Shown here: piece by piece, positions 10,979 to 20,636 of the stretch
How positions within the stretch are numbered: the stretch's first letter is position 1
Layout: the number at the start of each line of letters is the position of its first letter
From: Chroococcidiopsidaceae cyanobacterium YX2bin18
Lineage (GTDB): Bacteria; Cyanobacteriota; Cyanobacteriia; Cyanobacteriales; Chroococcidiopsidaceae
NCBI GenBank assembly: GCA_030446505.1
Contig: JAUJND010000006.1
Coordinates: 1 to 64,000, forward strand
DNA: 64,000 nucleotides
Reading direction: 5' to 3'
The notes under the pieces: generated by a model
Databases searched by the model: none
Told to the model about the DNA's origin: nothing
Seen by the model: only the letters and a program-made list of their open reading frames with translations
Position numbers and translations under genes: made by a program

Positions 10979-11189
10979 CAGCCTTTTCGCCCACGTATTT
11001 GGGCTAGCCTCTGGCAAGCTACAAAACGTCTATGTTTCTTTGCTTGGCAATTCTATTCGCGTATCTATAGAAAGTGCCTGTGATTTTGCCGTAGCCACTG
11101 TTAGCTACACTAAGTCTACTTGTGTAGACTTAACATCATTTGTTCAACCTTAGACATCAGCCTAAAAATGGTTCTTTTTGAGAAGTTAT

Positions 11190-11408
11190 TTATTCTTCAT
11201 TCCAAGATTCAACAGCTATCAAATCACTTACTGGATCTTGCATTGTGAAGCCAAAGTCTAGTAATTCTTGTTTCCAGTAAGACCATTCACTACCGTAGAT
11301 CAGGGATATTTTCCAGATGCTATCGGTTGGCTTAATAATTTTCGATTCTACAAGTGAATGCACGTGACGCTGCAACTTCACCATAGGGTAAATAACCTGC
11401 TGAGTCAT
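11190..11408 (-). CDS. DUF4327-like small protein
   Basis: Small cyanobacterial-type ORF MVKLQRHVHSLVESKIIKPTDSIWKISLIYGSEWSYWKQELLDFGFTMQDPVSDLIAVESW. Confidence 0.55.
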   Translation of the reverse strand: MTQQVIYPMVKLQRHVHSLVESKIIKPTDSIWKISLIYGSEWSYWKQELLDFGFTMQDPVSDLIAVESWNEE

Positions 11409-11689
11409 AACCTCGATTAAATTCAGATTGAGTTTGCTAAATATTTAACTAACAGCGTTTTCCGATTTTGATTTATTACCGTTGCGTAGAGGTCTCTTCG
11501 GTTGGAAAATCACTGTTAATATTTATAGCCTACCATGAACAGATCTGCAAGTTGCTTAGTTTAACTTTAAAGTACGGGAATTACTACCGCTATTGATTAC
11601 TTTGGATTTTGATAGTAATGTCGCTATGAACGAGCGCACTCACGAACACCCAGCAGAAGCTTAGTCGATGTTGCTAAATCAAGGAATAC

Positions 11690-12125
11690 TGTGACTTCTC
11701 CCGACGCTGATTGCAAGCAATACAGCACGGGCTTCCCAATCTCACGATTGAGAGCTTCCTGCCCCACGCCACTTATCTAGAGCAGCCCCATGACTTACTC
11801 CCCGACAGTACGACAATTTGACAGGCAATTTCTTTCACCACTAGACCAGCGGCGCTACGTGTCGTTTTTGTCTTATTCAATTTCAGTGCGTTTCCCAGAG
11901 TTTGCACTGTTCACCTAGTTTTCTAGTACGTTCGTGTCAATCTGGTTGGGCGAACCCCAATCACTGGATCAATTCAGGCTTACGCCTTACGTCCAGTATC
12001 TAATATAACACGACTCATTTGTTTGCGTTGTCAAACCCTGTCGGGCATTCATCACGACGCTAAAGATATTGTGCCTAAAGGCACTCATCCTATAACGCGG
12101 GACTTCTGCCCGTTGAAAGTTAAAA
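11690..12125 (-). mobile_element. tnpB-less IS200/IS605-like relic (both ends, no transposase ORF)
   Basis: RE-like segment (cttctcccgacgctg...gggcttcccaatctcacgattgagagcttcctgcccc) and LE-like hairpin region (cactcatcctataacgcgggacttctgcccg) with no tnpA/tnpB between. Confidence 0.45.
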
Positions 12126-12127
12126 AC

Positions 12128-12252
12128 GCTGAATGTATCTACTGAGATTGCAACCAAGCTGTCAAGCCAGTGACATCTGTAAAGTCTAATAGTACCTTAC
12201 TCAAGTAATCTAATTGAGCAATGGACAGCTTTTGAATCTGCGCTTGCAACTC
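12128..12252 (-). pseudogene. C-terminal relic of an Rpn/PDDEXK-type gene
   Basis: Sequence matches the 3' ends of the genes at 12459-12848 and 19515-20366 (tgagattgcaaccaa...ttgaatctgcgcttgcaact). Confidence 0.65.
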
Positions 12253-12307
12253 AAGCGTCTTTTAGAGATAATTTAGAACTCCTGCAATCACACTTACTAA
12301 TAACTTT

Positions 12308-12395
12308 TGGAGAAGCTAGTCAAGCTGAACCCTGGTCACCAAGAGTACAAGATGCTGTTAGCTCAGGTGAAGAAGCAGAGTGGTGAGCGATCGCT
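12308..12395 (+). pseudogene. 3' relic of the TPR-type gene found intact at 13934-14290
   Basis: tggagaagctagtcaagctgaaccctggtcaccaagagtacaagatgctgttagctcaggtgaagaagca closely matches the 3' part of 13934-14290. Confidence 0.7.
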
Positions 12396-12458
12396 AAACA
12401 TCTAGCAGCAGCGTAATTGATCTTGCCAAATCAGGCAGTGTATTAAAAACGCTCAACT

Positions 12459-12848
12459 TTATATACTTTGCTGAGACTGCAACCAAATTCTCAAATCGGC
12501 AGCATTAGAAAAATCTAACAGTACCTCACTCAAGGTATCTAGTTGCTCAATGGATAGGTTCTGAATCTGCGCTTGCAACTGGGGAGAAACAGTCCCAATC
12601 CGGCGTGTAAGTAGGCGCATGACAATATCCTGCTTCCCTTGTCGCAGACCTTGTTCTCTACCCTTTTGAATAATTTCTTGATAAATCGGAGATTCCTGCA
12701 TAAGTTCTTCTCTCAAGAATTGCTGAATGAAATTCTTGTCAAATCTTAAACTTGCCAACACTTCTACACAGGCTGAGATGTTTCGCTGTGCCTCTGGTTC
12801 TTCAATCATATCTATCTGTGCCGCGACTTGCTCTAATGAGGATGTCAC
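12459..12848 (-). pseudogene. 5'-truncated Rpn family (PD-(D/E)XK nuclease/transposase-like) protein
   Basis: Near-identical to the C-terminal half of the protein at 19515-20366 (QVAAQIDMIEEPEAQRNISACVEVLASLRFDKNFIQQFL). Confidence 0.7.
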
Positions 12849-13228
12849 TTATGAGGGTAGAAGAGATTCGATCTGTTGTTGGGCAAATTCTAGAAACTGC
12901 TCGGCACGGGCTATTAGCTGAGCGGCATCTGCTTGTGCCAAATTCGGCTCAATGTCGTAGTCTGCCCTGATCCGAGTTTGTTCGGCTGCAATCAAGTAGC
13001 GGTGGAATTCTACGGGAACGCGCTCTGTACGGGCAAATTGTTGACCAAAAGCAGCAATGACAGCGAATGCCTAGAAAAGAAAGTCCCTCACCTTCTAGAA
13101 ATGCTGACGCGACGTAAAACATCGTGTAATAAGCACGAGAGGTAGCAAACTCAGCTAACCCTTCTTGATTGAGAACTCTGGCAGCTTGCAGACTCCTAGC
13201 AGCTTTCTCCTTGTTGCTCAGGAGTCAT
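12849..13228 (-). pseudogene. HEPN-domain protein (HepT-like) of a MNT/HEPN module, frameshifted
   Basis: Manual minus-strand reading across indels: ...[115 protein letters not shown]. Confidence 0.7.
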
Positions 13229-13544
13229 ACAAAGATCCCTCCAGACGCACATTGCGAAAGAAGGCGCTATTTGCTTGTTGAAAGTGCTCTAGGGTCACGA
13301 AGGCACAACTAATAACAACATTATGCTCTAGACAAAGAGGGGTAACAATGAAGCTGACTCGCTCAGTTTCATCGGAGTAATTAAATAGCTCTTTAAGAAC
13401 AATTAAGACATCAATGTCTGAGTCCGAGCTAGCATCGCCTCTAGCTTGCGAACCGTATAGCATTATCTTGACAAGCTGCTCACTATAAAGCTTCTCTAGG
13501 CAGTAGCGGAGTTCAGCTAAGATTGCTGTTAATTTTTCATTCAT
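13218..13544 (-). CDS. MNT-type nucleotidyltransferase domain protein (MntA-like antitoxin)
   Basis: [19 protein letters not shown] signature; directly upstream of the HEPN gene on the same strand. Confidence 0.85.
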   Translation of the reverse strand: MNEKLTAILAELRYCLEKLYSEQLVKIMLYGSQARGDASSDSDIDVLIVLKELFNYSDETERVSFIVTPLCLEHNVVISCAFVTLEHFQQANSAFFRNVRLEGSLYDS

Positions 13545-13933
13545 TTTTTTAGAGATTGAGCGAATGCAACTTGTTTAAGATGTGCCATACACTTTGTAGG
13601 ACAACGTTGAAAGAATCATAAAGTTTTCGACTCTACCACCGTACAATCACTGAATTAAAGCAGCGTTAAGTCTATAAGTTAAGTGAAATTTTCAGTGAAA
13701 TCTCGGTTGGACTACTAGCAGCGGTAGCGTTAAATGTCTTTCTTAGCGTTGTAAAGATACTTTGAAACGTTGGCAGCGATCGCAATTATCTTTGGCTACA
13801 AGCAGATACCGAGATCAGCCGACTTCTGCAAAAAACTTGAGTACAGTCGATCGCTGTTTGGCTAGAAGTGGGTAGCTTAAAAGTAGTCCTTCACATTATG
13901 CCCAGTGAGTAATTCCAGTGGCTAGAAAATAGT

Positions 13934-14290
13934 ATGTCTCGCAAGCGATTTCAGAGAATTGTCACTATAGTATCAATCGTTTCTTTGTTCGGCTCTACAG
14001 CTTATGGAGCGATTGGCGCAATCAACAGCGCTATTAACCAACCTAAAGAGAATGCCACAGCCTCGTTAGAATCACAACTGCAAGCACAGGAACGAGGATA
14101 CAAAATGGTTTTACAACGAGAGCCAGAGAATCAGGTAGCACTCAAGGGATTGGTGGAGGCTCGGCTTCAGATGAAAAACGCTCAGGGTGCGATCGCGCCT
14201 TTGGAGAAGTTAGTTAAGTTGAATCCTAGTCAGCAGGAGTACAAAATGCTGTTGGCTCAGGTGAAAAAGCAAGGTGGGGGCGATCACTGA
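13934..14290 (+). CDS. Small TPR-repeat protein with N-terminal membrane segment
   Basis: MSRKRFQRIVTIVSIVSLFGSTAYG... then TPR-like QAQERGYKMVLQREPENQVALKGLVEARLQMKNAQGAIAPLEKLVKLNPSQQEYK. Confidence 0.75.
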   Translation: MSRKRFQRIVTIVSIVSLFGSTAYGAIGAINSAINQPKENATASLESQLQAQERGYKMVLQREPENQVALKGLVEARLQMKNAQGAIAPLEKLVKLNPSQQEYKMLLAQVKKQGGGDH

Positions 14291-14435
14291 GAATTTTTCT
14301 TATGTTTGCTCAACACTTTTAATCAAAGAGATATTATGATTTGCTGCCAAAGTTATATGTAATAAATGCTTGGTATACAAGCAATTTGTATTTACGCTAA
14401 TCTCTTCATCTAAGTTAAACACTTTACTGTGTTGC

Positions 14436-17342
14436 ATGATAACCTTTCCTCAACCTCTAATTTCGGTTATTATCCCGTGTTACAAGCATGCAGTATTCCT
14501 TATGGAAGCAGTTGAAAGTGTTATTAAACAAACCTATCAACATTGGGAATGTCTAATTGTAAATGATGGTAGTCCTGATAATACTAACGAAGTAGCAAGT
14601 AATTTAATTGGAATTTATACTCACAAAAATATTCGTCTTCTACAAAAGCAAAATAGCGGTGTTGTTGACGCAAGAAATATGGGTGTTGAGCATTCATTAG
14701 GAAAATTTGTTTTATTTCTAGATGCTGATGATAAAATTCATCCCAATTTTCTTACTGAAACACTAGCAGTGTTAATAGAACACACTAGCGTTGGCTTCGT
14801 CTACACAGACATCCAACTATTTGGTGTTAAGCAAGATTTAATAAGCCACGGAGATTTTGATCCATCTCGATTCTTGAACTCTAATCAAGCACCTGTTACA
14901 TCCTTGTTTAGAAGAGAGATATATAAAAAAGTTGGTGGTTTTAAAAAAGTTATGGATATTGGATGGGAAGACTGGGAGTTTTGGATCTCAGTCTATGAAA
15001 AAGGATGGCAGGGTCATCGTTTAGGAAAAGCATACCTTTACTACAGGCAGCACGCTAATGGTTCGAGGCTGCAAAATCTTCACAATAGTCCATCCAATCA
15101 AGCTCTTCAAAAGGCTAAAATCATCAAATTGCACTTCAAGCTGTACAGCCAGGAGGAGGTACTTTGGGCAGAGCAGATATTGTTTCAGCAAAATCAAGCA
15201 GATTTAAAACAAGCTAATCTTGCAAGCGTAGTTGTACCTTGGTGGGATCATAGCGAGTTCCTAGAACTGTGGGAACGTAATCTGGAATATTTGCCTGATA
15301 CCGAAATAATTTTCATTGACAATGGGAGTGAACCAGTAGGAAAAGCAGCACTGAAAGAGTTTTGCAGCAGACATAATATTAAGCTAATTAGAAATGAGGA
15401 AAATCGGGGATTTGCAGCAGCTAACAACCAGGGCGTAGAGATTGCAACAGGTGAGTATATTCTGCACCTAAATAATGACGTAGAAATTCTCAATCCACCC
15501 GTTCAGCATCTGTGTGACTATGCAGACAACGGTATAGCTGGACCTGGACCTACACAAAATGAAATTGGTGAAATATATATAGAAGGTTGGGCATTGTGTA
15601 TTAAAAGGTCTACACTGCAAGCTTTGAGAGGCTGGTGTGAGGATTACGGCCCTGGTTATTGGGATGATGTTGACTTATGCTATCGAGCACAGTTAGCGGG
15701 CTACTCACTTACACCAGTTCCATATATGGACAAACTGATTCGTCATAAAGGGAATGCAACTGGTCGGGATGGGCGGCTTAATCAAATAGCTTTACATATT
15801 CGTAATCGGGGAATATTTATAAATAAGTATTATTCTATACGTCCAAAAATTATTATAGATAGCGTATTTTTTCAGCTTTATAAAACTGGCATTGCTCGTG
15901 TTTGGAAATCATTGCTTAAAGAATGGTCAGACAATGGTTTTGCCAAGCATATTGTTGTTCTAGATCGGGCTGGAACTGCCCCAGCGATCGCTGGTATCAG
16001 GTATCGCCCTGTACCATCTTATGACTATGGTAGAACGGATGCTGATCGCGAAATGTTGCAGCAAGTATGTGATGAAGAAGGTGCTGACTTATTTATATCG
16101 ACTTACTACACAACACCTCTATCAACGCCATCTGTGTTCATGGCTCATGACATGATTCCAGAACTTGTGGGAGCAGATTTAAATCATCCCATGTGGCGAG
16201 AGAAGCATTATGGTATCCAACACGCAGTTTCATATATTGCTGTTTCAGAAAATACAGCGCGTGACCTCGTTAAGTTTTTCCCGGATATCTCCTTAGAGTC
16301 TGTAATAGTTGCTCAAAATGGCATAAATCACAACACCTTTTCACCAGCCAGTTCTGAACATATTAATCGGTTTAAGACGAAGTATGGGATTTCAAAACCC
16401 TACTTTATTTTGGTCGGTGCTGGAGGCGGTTATAAAAATACTATTTTGTTCTTTAAAGCTTTTGCTCAACTTTATAGTAGACAAGGTTTTGAAATTGTCT
16501 GTACAGGTAGTGGCTCGTTATTAGAAACAGAGTTGAGAACCTATACATCGGGTAGCGCTGTCTATATGTTGCAACTCAGTGATGAGGAGTTAAGCGCTGC
16601 TTATTCTGGCGCTGTAGCACTGGTTTATCCATCGCAGTATGAAGGTTTTGGTTTACCAGTTTTGGAAGCGATCGCCTGTGGGTGTCCAGTCATCACTTGT
16701 CCCAATGCTTCTATTCCTGAAGTTGCAGGAGAAGCAGCATTATATGTAAATGATGATGATGTTGATGGGCTAGCTAATGCACTTTGCGATGTACAAAAGC
16801 CAAATGTTCGCAATTCATTGATTGCTGCTGGACTTGAGCAAGCCAAGAAGTTCTCATGGTCAAAAATGGCAAAAACTGTTAGTTCTGCCTTGATAGACGC
16901 TACTCTTTTGCCGCTAAACCTGAAGGATATTAATTTAATTGTCTTTCCAGATTGGTCGCAGCCAGAAGAATCACTATGTTTTGAGTTGGAACAAGTCATT
17001 CGGGCGATAGCTTCGCTAAGCTTAAAGGCTAACGCAACTCATTCTGATAGCAGTCAGATGACGCTACTAGTTGATACTAGAAACACTAATGAAGAGGAAG
17101 CTGCTCTAATTTTATCTAGTGCCAGTATGAATCTGCTGATGCAAGAAGATTTAGATGTTTCCGAAGGACTAGAAATTTCCTTGATTGGACAGTTGGGTGA
17201 AATGCAGTGGGAAGCTTTATTACCACGTATCCAAGCTCGGATTATGTTACAGAACGAAAATCAAGAGGCGATCGCTCTTTTCAAAGCAGAAACAATTCCA
17301 TCCTGGCAACTAGATAAATATTGCTCAACAATCTCGTCATAA
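14436..17342 (+). CDS. Multi-domain glycosyltransferase: GT2 - GT2 - GT4 group 1
   Basis: Two GT2 signatures (SVIIPCYKHAVFLMEAVESVIKQTY...FLDADD; ASVVVPWWDHSEF...NNDVEIL) followed by GT4 (VYPSQYEGFGLPVLEAIACGCPVI). Confidence 0.88.
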   Translation: MITFPQPLISVIIPCYKHAVFLMEAVESVIKQTYQHWECLIVNDGSPDNTNEVASNLIGIYTHKNIRLLQKQNSGVVDARNMGVEHSLGKFVLFLDADDKIHPNFLTETLAVLIEHTSVGFVYTDIQLFGVKQDLISHGDFDPSRFLNSNQAPVTSLFRREIYKKVGGFKKVMDIGWEDWEFWISVYEKGWQGHRLGKAYLYYRQHANGSRLQNLHNSPSNQALQKAKIIKLHFKLYSQEEVLWAEQILFQQNQADLKQANLASVVVPWWDHSEFLELWERNLEYLPDTEIIFIDNGSEPVGKAALKEFCSRHNIKLIRNEENRGFAAANNQGVEIATGEYILHLNNDVEILNPPVQHLCDYADNGIAGPGPTQNEIGEIYIEGWALCIKRSTLQALRGWCEDYGPGYWDDVDLCYRAQLAGYSLTPVPYMDKLIRHKGNATGRDGRLNQIALHIRNRGIFINKYYSIRPKIIIDSVFFQLYKTGIARVWKSLLKEWSDNGFAKHIVVLDRAGTAPAIAGIRYRPVPSYDYGRTDADREMLQQVCDEEGADLFISTYYTTPLSTPSVFMAHDMIPELVGADLNHPMWREKHYGIQHAVSYIAVSENTARDLVKFFPDISLESVIVAQNGINHNTFSPASSEHINRFKTKYGISKPYFILVGAGGGYKNTILFFKAFAQLYSRQGFEIVCTGSGSLLETELRTYTSGSAVYMLQLSDEELSAAYSGAVALVYPSQYEGFGLPVLEAIACGCPVITCPNASIPEVAGEAALYVNDDDVDGLANALCDVQKPNVRNSLIAAGLEQAKKFSWSKMAKTVSSALIDATLLPLNLKDINLIVFPDWSQPEESLCFELEQVIRAIASLSLKANATHSDSSQMTLLVDTRNTNEEEAALILSSASMNLLMQEDLDVSEGLEISLIGQLGEMQWEALLPRIQARIMLQNENQEAIALFKAETIPSWQLDKYCSTISS

Positions 17343-17505
17343 ATATAGGAGCTTCAATAGGATTATTTGCCAGTTGCCCTGATTTGGCAACCCAGTCAGA
17401 AGACATTCTGTAACAGGAAATTACCCAGAAATCAGGGTGGACATGGCGAAATTTTTGAGATTTTGCCCTGAAAATCAACAGGCGATCGCACTATTACTCT
17501 TTTAT

Positions 17506-17799
17506 TCATAAATAAATAACTTCTGCCAGGATATTCTCGCCAATTCTTGGCTTTAACACCCACTTCATCACCAAATCTACTTTAATGCCAATAGTGTCAC
17601 TAAGATAGTTTTCTAATTCAATAAATCTGAGTAGGCTTAGAGATTGTTCAAAATCTATCAGAACATCAATATCACTATCGTCGTTCTGTTCACCCCTAAC
17701 ATATAAGCCAAAAATTCCTAATTCTTTTAGCTTGTATTTTTCTTGAACAATTGGTTTAGATTAAATTAAAATTCCTTTAATTTCTTCAAAAGTTTTCAA
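17506..17799 (-). pseudogene. MNT-type nucleotidyltransferase relic with in-frame stop
   Basis: Manual reading: [76 protein letters not shown]. Confidence 0.65.
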
Positions 17800-17839
17800 A
17801 CTGCTAGCGCCTCATTCAGTCCCTCTAAAATATTATTTT

Positions 17840-18598
17840 ATGTCAGAAACTACTTTAACTGAGACAGCCCCACTTGATATAGCCCTACCACCTACCCAAG
17901 ACGAACTACCTTACGATGACGGCGTACCGATGGAAAGCGAACGACATCTGCTCCAAATGCAAGTATTGATAGAAACTTTGCAACTTGGGTGGGTAGAGCG
18001 TCAAGACTTTTACGTCGGCGGCAATATGTTTGTCTATTACAGTCTAGAACAGGTACGTAACAAAGATTTTAAAGGACCAGATGTATTTGTAGTGCAAGGC
18101 GTACCTCGACGCGAACGCAAAAGTTGGGTGATTTGGGAAGAAGGCAAAGGACCAGATGTGATAATTGAGCTATTGTCGGAAAGTACAGCGCAGCAAGATA
18201 AAACTGAGAAAAAACTCATTTATCAAAATCAGATACGAGTACCGGACTATTTCTGGTTTGATCCTTTTAATTCAGAAGATTGGGCTGGGTTTGCCCTAAG
18301 AGATGGAGTCTACGAACCCCTAAAATTAGATGCCCAAGGTCGATTTGTTAGTCAGCAGTTAGGGTTAACGTTGGTACGGTGGCAAGGCAGCTACAAGCAA
18401 GTAGAGGCGGTATGGTTGCGCTGGGCTACTGTAGAGGGAGTGTTACTACCAATGTCCCAAGAACAGGCTGAACAGGAACGGCAACGGGCTGAACAGGAAC
18501 GACAACGGGCTGAACAGGAACGGCAACGGGCTGAACAAGCTGAAGCTAGGGCAGAGCAATTGGCAGCTAGATTGCGAGAGATGGGTGTTGAGCTATAG
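17840..18598 (+). CDS. Uma2 family endonuclease (DUF820) with C-terminal coiled-coil heptads
   Basis: PDVIIELLSEST...VPDYFWFDPFN; C-terminal (EQERQRA)n. Confidence 0.85.
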   Translation: MSETTLTETAPLDIALPPTQDELPYDDGVPMESERHLLQMQVLIETLQLGWVERQDFYVGGNMFVYYSLEQVRNKDFKGPDVFVVQGVPRRERKSWVIWEEGKGPDVIIELLSESTAQQDKTEKKLIYQNQIRVPDYFWFDPFNSEDWAGFALRDGVYEPLKLDAQGRFVSQQLGLTLVRWQGSYKQVEAVWLRWATVEGVLLPMSQEQAEQERQRAEQERQRAEQERQRAEQAEARAEQLAARLREMGVEL

Positions 18599-18712
18599 TG
18601 CGAGCGTTGCGATCGCACCTAACGGTTAACGCCACTCACTCTAATAGCAAAAAGTTGCTGGCAGAGCAAGAACTACAGTGGATAAACACCCTCTTATCTA
18701 GGAAAATCACCG

Positions 18713-19303
18713 ATGAATCCAAATCTTCTGGAAAAACCAGCTAGCCAAGTAGTTGAACAGCGGTTAACTTTATCTGGAGTTACCTGGGAGCAGTATGAAA
18801 TTCTCCGAGCGGCTCTGGATGAGTTTCCAGCAGTGCGAATAATTTACCTGAAGGGAACTCTGGAGATTTTTATGCCCTCTCCTGAGCATGAAATGATCAA
18901 AACAGTGCTTGGTAGATTGATTGAACTGTACTCCATCGAGACAAATACTAGACTTTATGGCTGTGGTTCTACGACCTATCGGAACCGGGCAAAAGAACGG
19001 GGACTGGAGCCAGATGAAAGTTACTGTGTCGGCACACTTAAAGAATTTCCTGATTTTGCTATAGAAGTCACTGTTACTAGTGGCAGCATCAATAAATTGG
19101 ATGTATACCAGAGGTTAGGAGTTCCTGAAGTATGGTTTTGGCAGGATGGTCGGCTTTTTCTGTACCACTTGCGAGAGGAGAAGTATGAACTAATAGAACG
19201 AAGTGAATTTATCCCCGATTTAGATATAGATTTACTAGTTCGCTGCGCTAGCATACCCGATCAATATGATGCCGCAGTTGAGTTCCGTAAAGCATTGCAC
19301 TAA
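18713..19303 (+). CDS. Uma2 family endonuclease
   Basis: PDFAIEVTVTSGSINKLDVYQRLGVPEVWFWQDGRLFLYHL. Confidence 0.85.
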   Translation: MNPNLLEKPASQVVEQRLTLSGVTWEQYEILRAALDEFPAVRIIYLKGTLEIFMPSPEHEMIKTVLGRLIELYSIETNTRLYGCGSTTYRNRAKERGLEPDESYCVGTLKEFPDFAIEVTVTSGSINKLDVYQRLGVPEVWFWQDGRLFLYHLREEKYELIERSEFIPDLDIDLLVRCASIPDQYDAAVEFRKALH

Positions 19304-19336
19304 CGTTCTTCCTTCAGTATCTACTCGCTAATTATA

Positions 19337-19425
19337 GGTATCAAGTACCACATCCGTAACACCTAAATTCGCTCACTGAACTGCCTCTAAAATATCATCC
19401 GGTACAAATCGCAGGCGATCGCTGT
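19337..19425 (-). pseudogene. Fragment of a GT41 (O-GlcNAc transferase-like) gene
   Basis: Minus strand reads RLRFVPDDILEAVQ*ANLGVTDVVLDTY, matching RLRFLPDAPSEAVHRANLGIADVVLDTY in the 22.6-24.8 kb gene. Confidence 0.7.
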
Positions 19426-19450
19426 CTGCTTAGAAGTAGTTAACTTAAAT

Positions 19451-19475
19451 ATGTCTCGCAAGCGATTTCAATCGC
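19451..19475 (+). pseudogene. 5' relic of the TPR-type gene (MSRKRFQ)
   Basis: atgtctcgcaagcgatttca identical to the start of 13934-14290; similar upstream sequence (cgatcgctgt...tagaagt). Confidence 0.5.
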
Positions 19476-19514
19476 TAGACAAACAATTCTGGAGCACAGC
19501 CCTTTCAAAAATGC

Positions 19515-20366
19515 TCAATGTATGCTCTGCTGAGACTGCAACCAAAGTGTCAAATCAGCAGGAGCAGAAAAGTCTAACAGTGCCTCACTCAATTCATCTA
19601 GTTGTTCAATTGACAGCTTCTGAATCTGCGCTTGCAGCTGGGGAGAAACAGCGCTAATTCGGCGTGTGAGTAGGCGCATTACAATGTCTTGCTTTCCTTG
19701 TTGCACACCTTGTTGCACACCTTGTTGCACGCCCTTTTGAATGATCTCTTGATAAATTGGAGATTCCTGCATAAGTTCTTCTTTTAAAAACTGCTGAATG
19801 AAATTCTTATCAAATCTTAAACTTGCCAATACCTCTACGCAGGCTGAGATGTTTCGCTGTGCCTCTGGTTCTTCAATCATATCTATCCGCGCTGCGACTT
19901 GCTCTAGTAAGGCGGCGGGAGAGTCGGTTCGAGCAAGAGTTGCAAAAGGTAAAAGAGCTTGATTTGTCAGTAAAGAACCTGAGTCTTGCTCCCACAAACG
20001 AACTACGCGATAACGATGTTGGGTGTTGCCGACAGTAAATTGGTTGGTGTAGGCAGCGTTTGAGGCAGTCTCTTTTAAGAAGATAACTACTTGTTCAATT
20101 GGACGCTGGTATTGTCTATATAGCCTTACCCAGTAATCAAGCATTCTTAGGGGTAAAGCTGGAGTAGATTCTGGTAGGGTTTGAAATTCCAGGTGTAAGA
20201 TTTGGTTTGTGTTTTGCAAGAGGATAATTGCATCAGCACGGATGGGATCGCGGCTGAGTTCAGTTGGGAGAATCTCAATGTTGGTGCTGTCAGAACCAAG
20301 CAGCCAACTCACAAACTGCTCTGGGTATTCTGAAGCCAGGTACTTGCAAATGTTGTCGAAACTCAA
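19515..20366 (-). CDS. Rpn family / PD-(D/E)XK nuclease-transposase-like protein
   Basis: Full-length family member (FDNICKYLASEYPEQFVSWLLG...ADAIILLQNTNQILHLEFQTLPESTPALPLRMLDYWVRLY). Confidence 0.82.
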   Translation of the reverse strand: MSFDNICKYLASEYPEQFVSWLLGSDSTNIEILPTELSRDPIRADAIILLQNTNQILHLEFQTLPESTPALPLRMLDYWVRLYRQYQRPIEQVVIFLKETASNAAYTNQFTVGNTQHRYRVVRLWEQDSGSLLTNQALLPFATLARTDSPAALLEQVAARIDMIEEPEAQRNISACVEVLASLRFDKNFIQQFLKEELMQESPIYQEIIQKGVQQGVQQGVQQGKQDIVMRLLTRRISAVSPQLQAQIQKLSIEQLDELSEALLDFSAPADLTLWLQSQQSIH

Positions 20367-20548
20367 GGAGTTTTACGGATGGTGAAATGGTTGGGTAGCT
20401 CGTCTATGGTACTTTGTGTTGGAAATTTAGCGTTCGCAATCAAAGACTATCGGAAATATCAATAGTGGTTGTGGCGGTAATAGAGCGATCGCACTGAGTA
20501 ATAACGAAGAAACGAGAATAGATCATCTGCTGGAAAAAACTTGAGTTA

Positions 20549-20600
20549 AGGCGATCGCCCTTTTCAAAGCAGAAAATATTGCATCCGGTAAAATAGAGAT
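20549..20600 (+). pseudogene. Relic of the glycosyltransferase 3' end
   Basis: gcgatcgcccttttcaaagcagaaaatattgcatcc parallels gcgatcgctcttttcaaagcagaaacaattccatcc at 17270. Confidence 0.5.
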
Positions 20601-20636
20601 TAGTATCGCTCTGGCAGTCTTAGAGGTAACTCTCAA

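Noticed and set aside
18391-18618. Minus-strand ORF rich in CSARCRS repeats
   Set aside because: Antisense of the (EQERQRA)n coiled-coil in the Uma2 gene; an artefact of the repeat.
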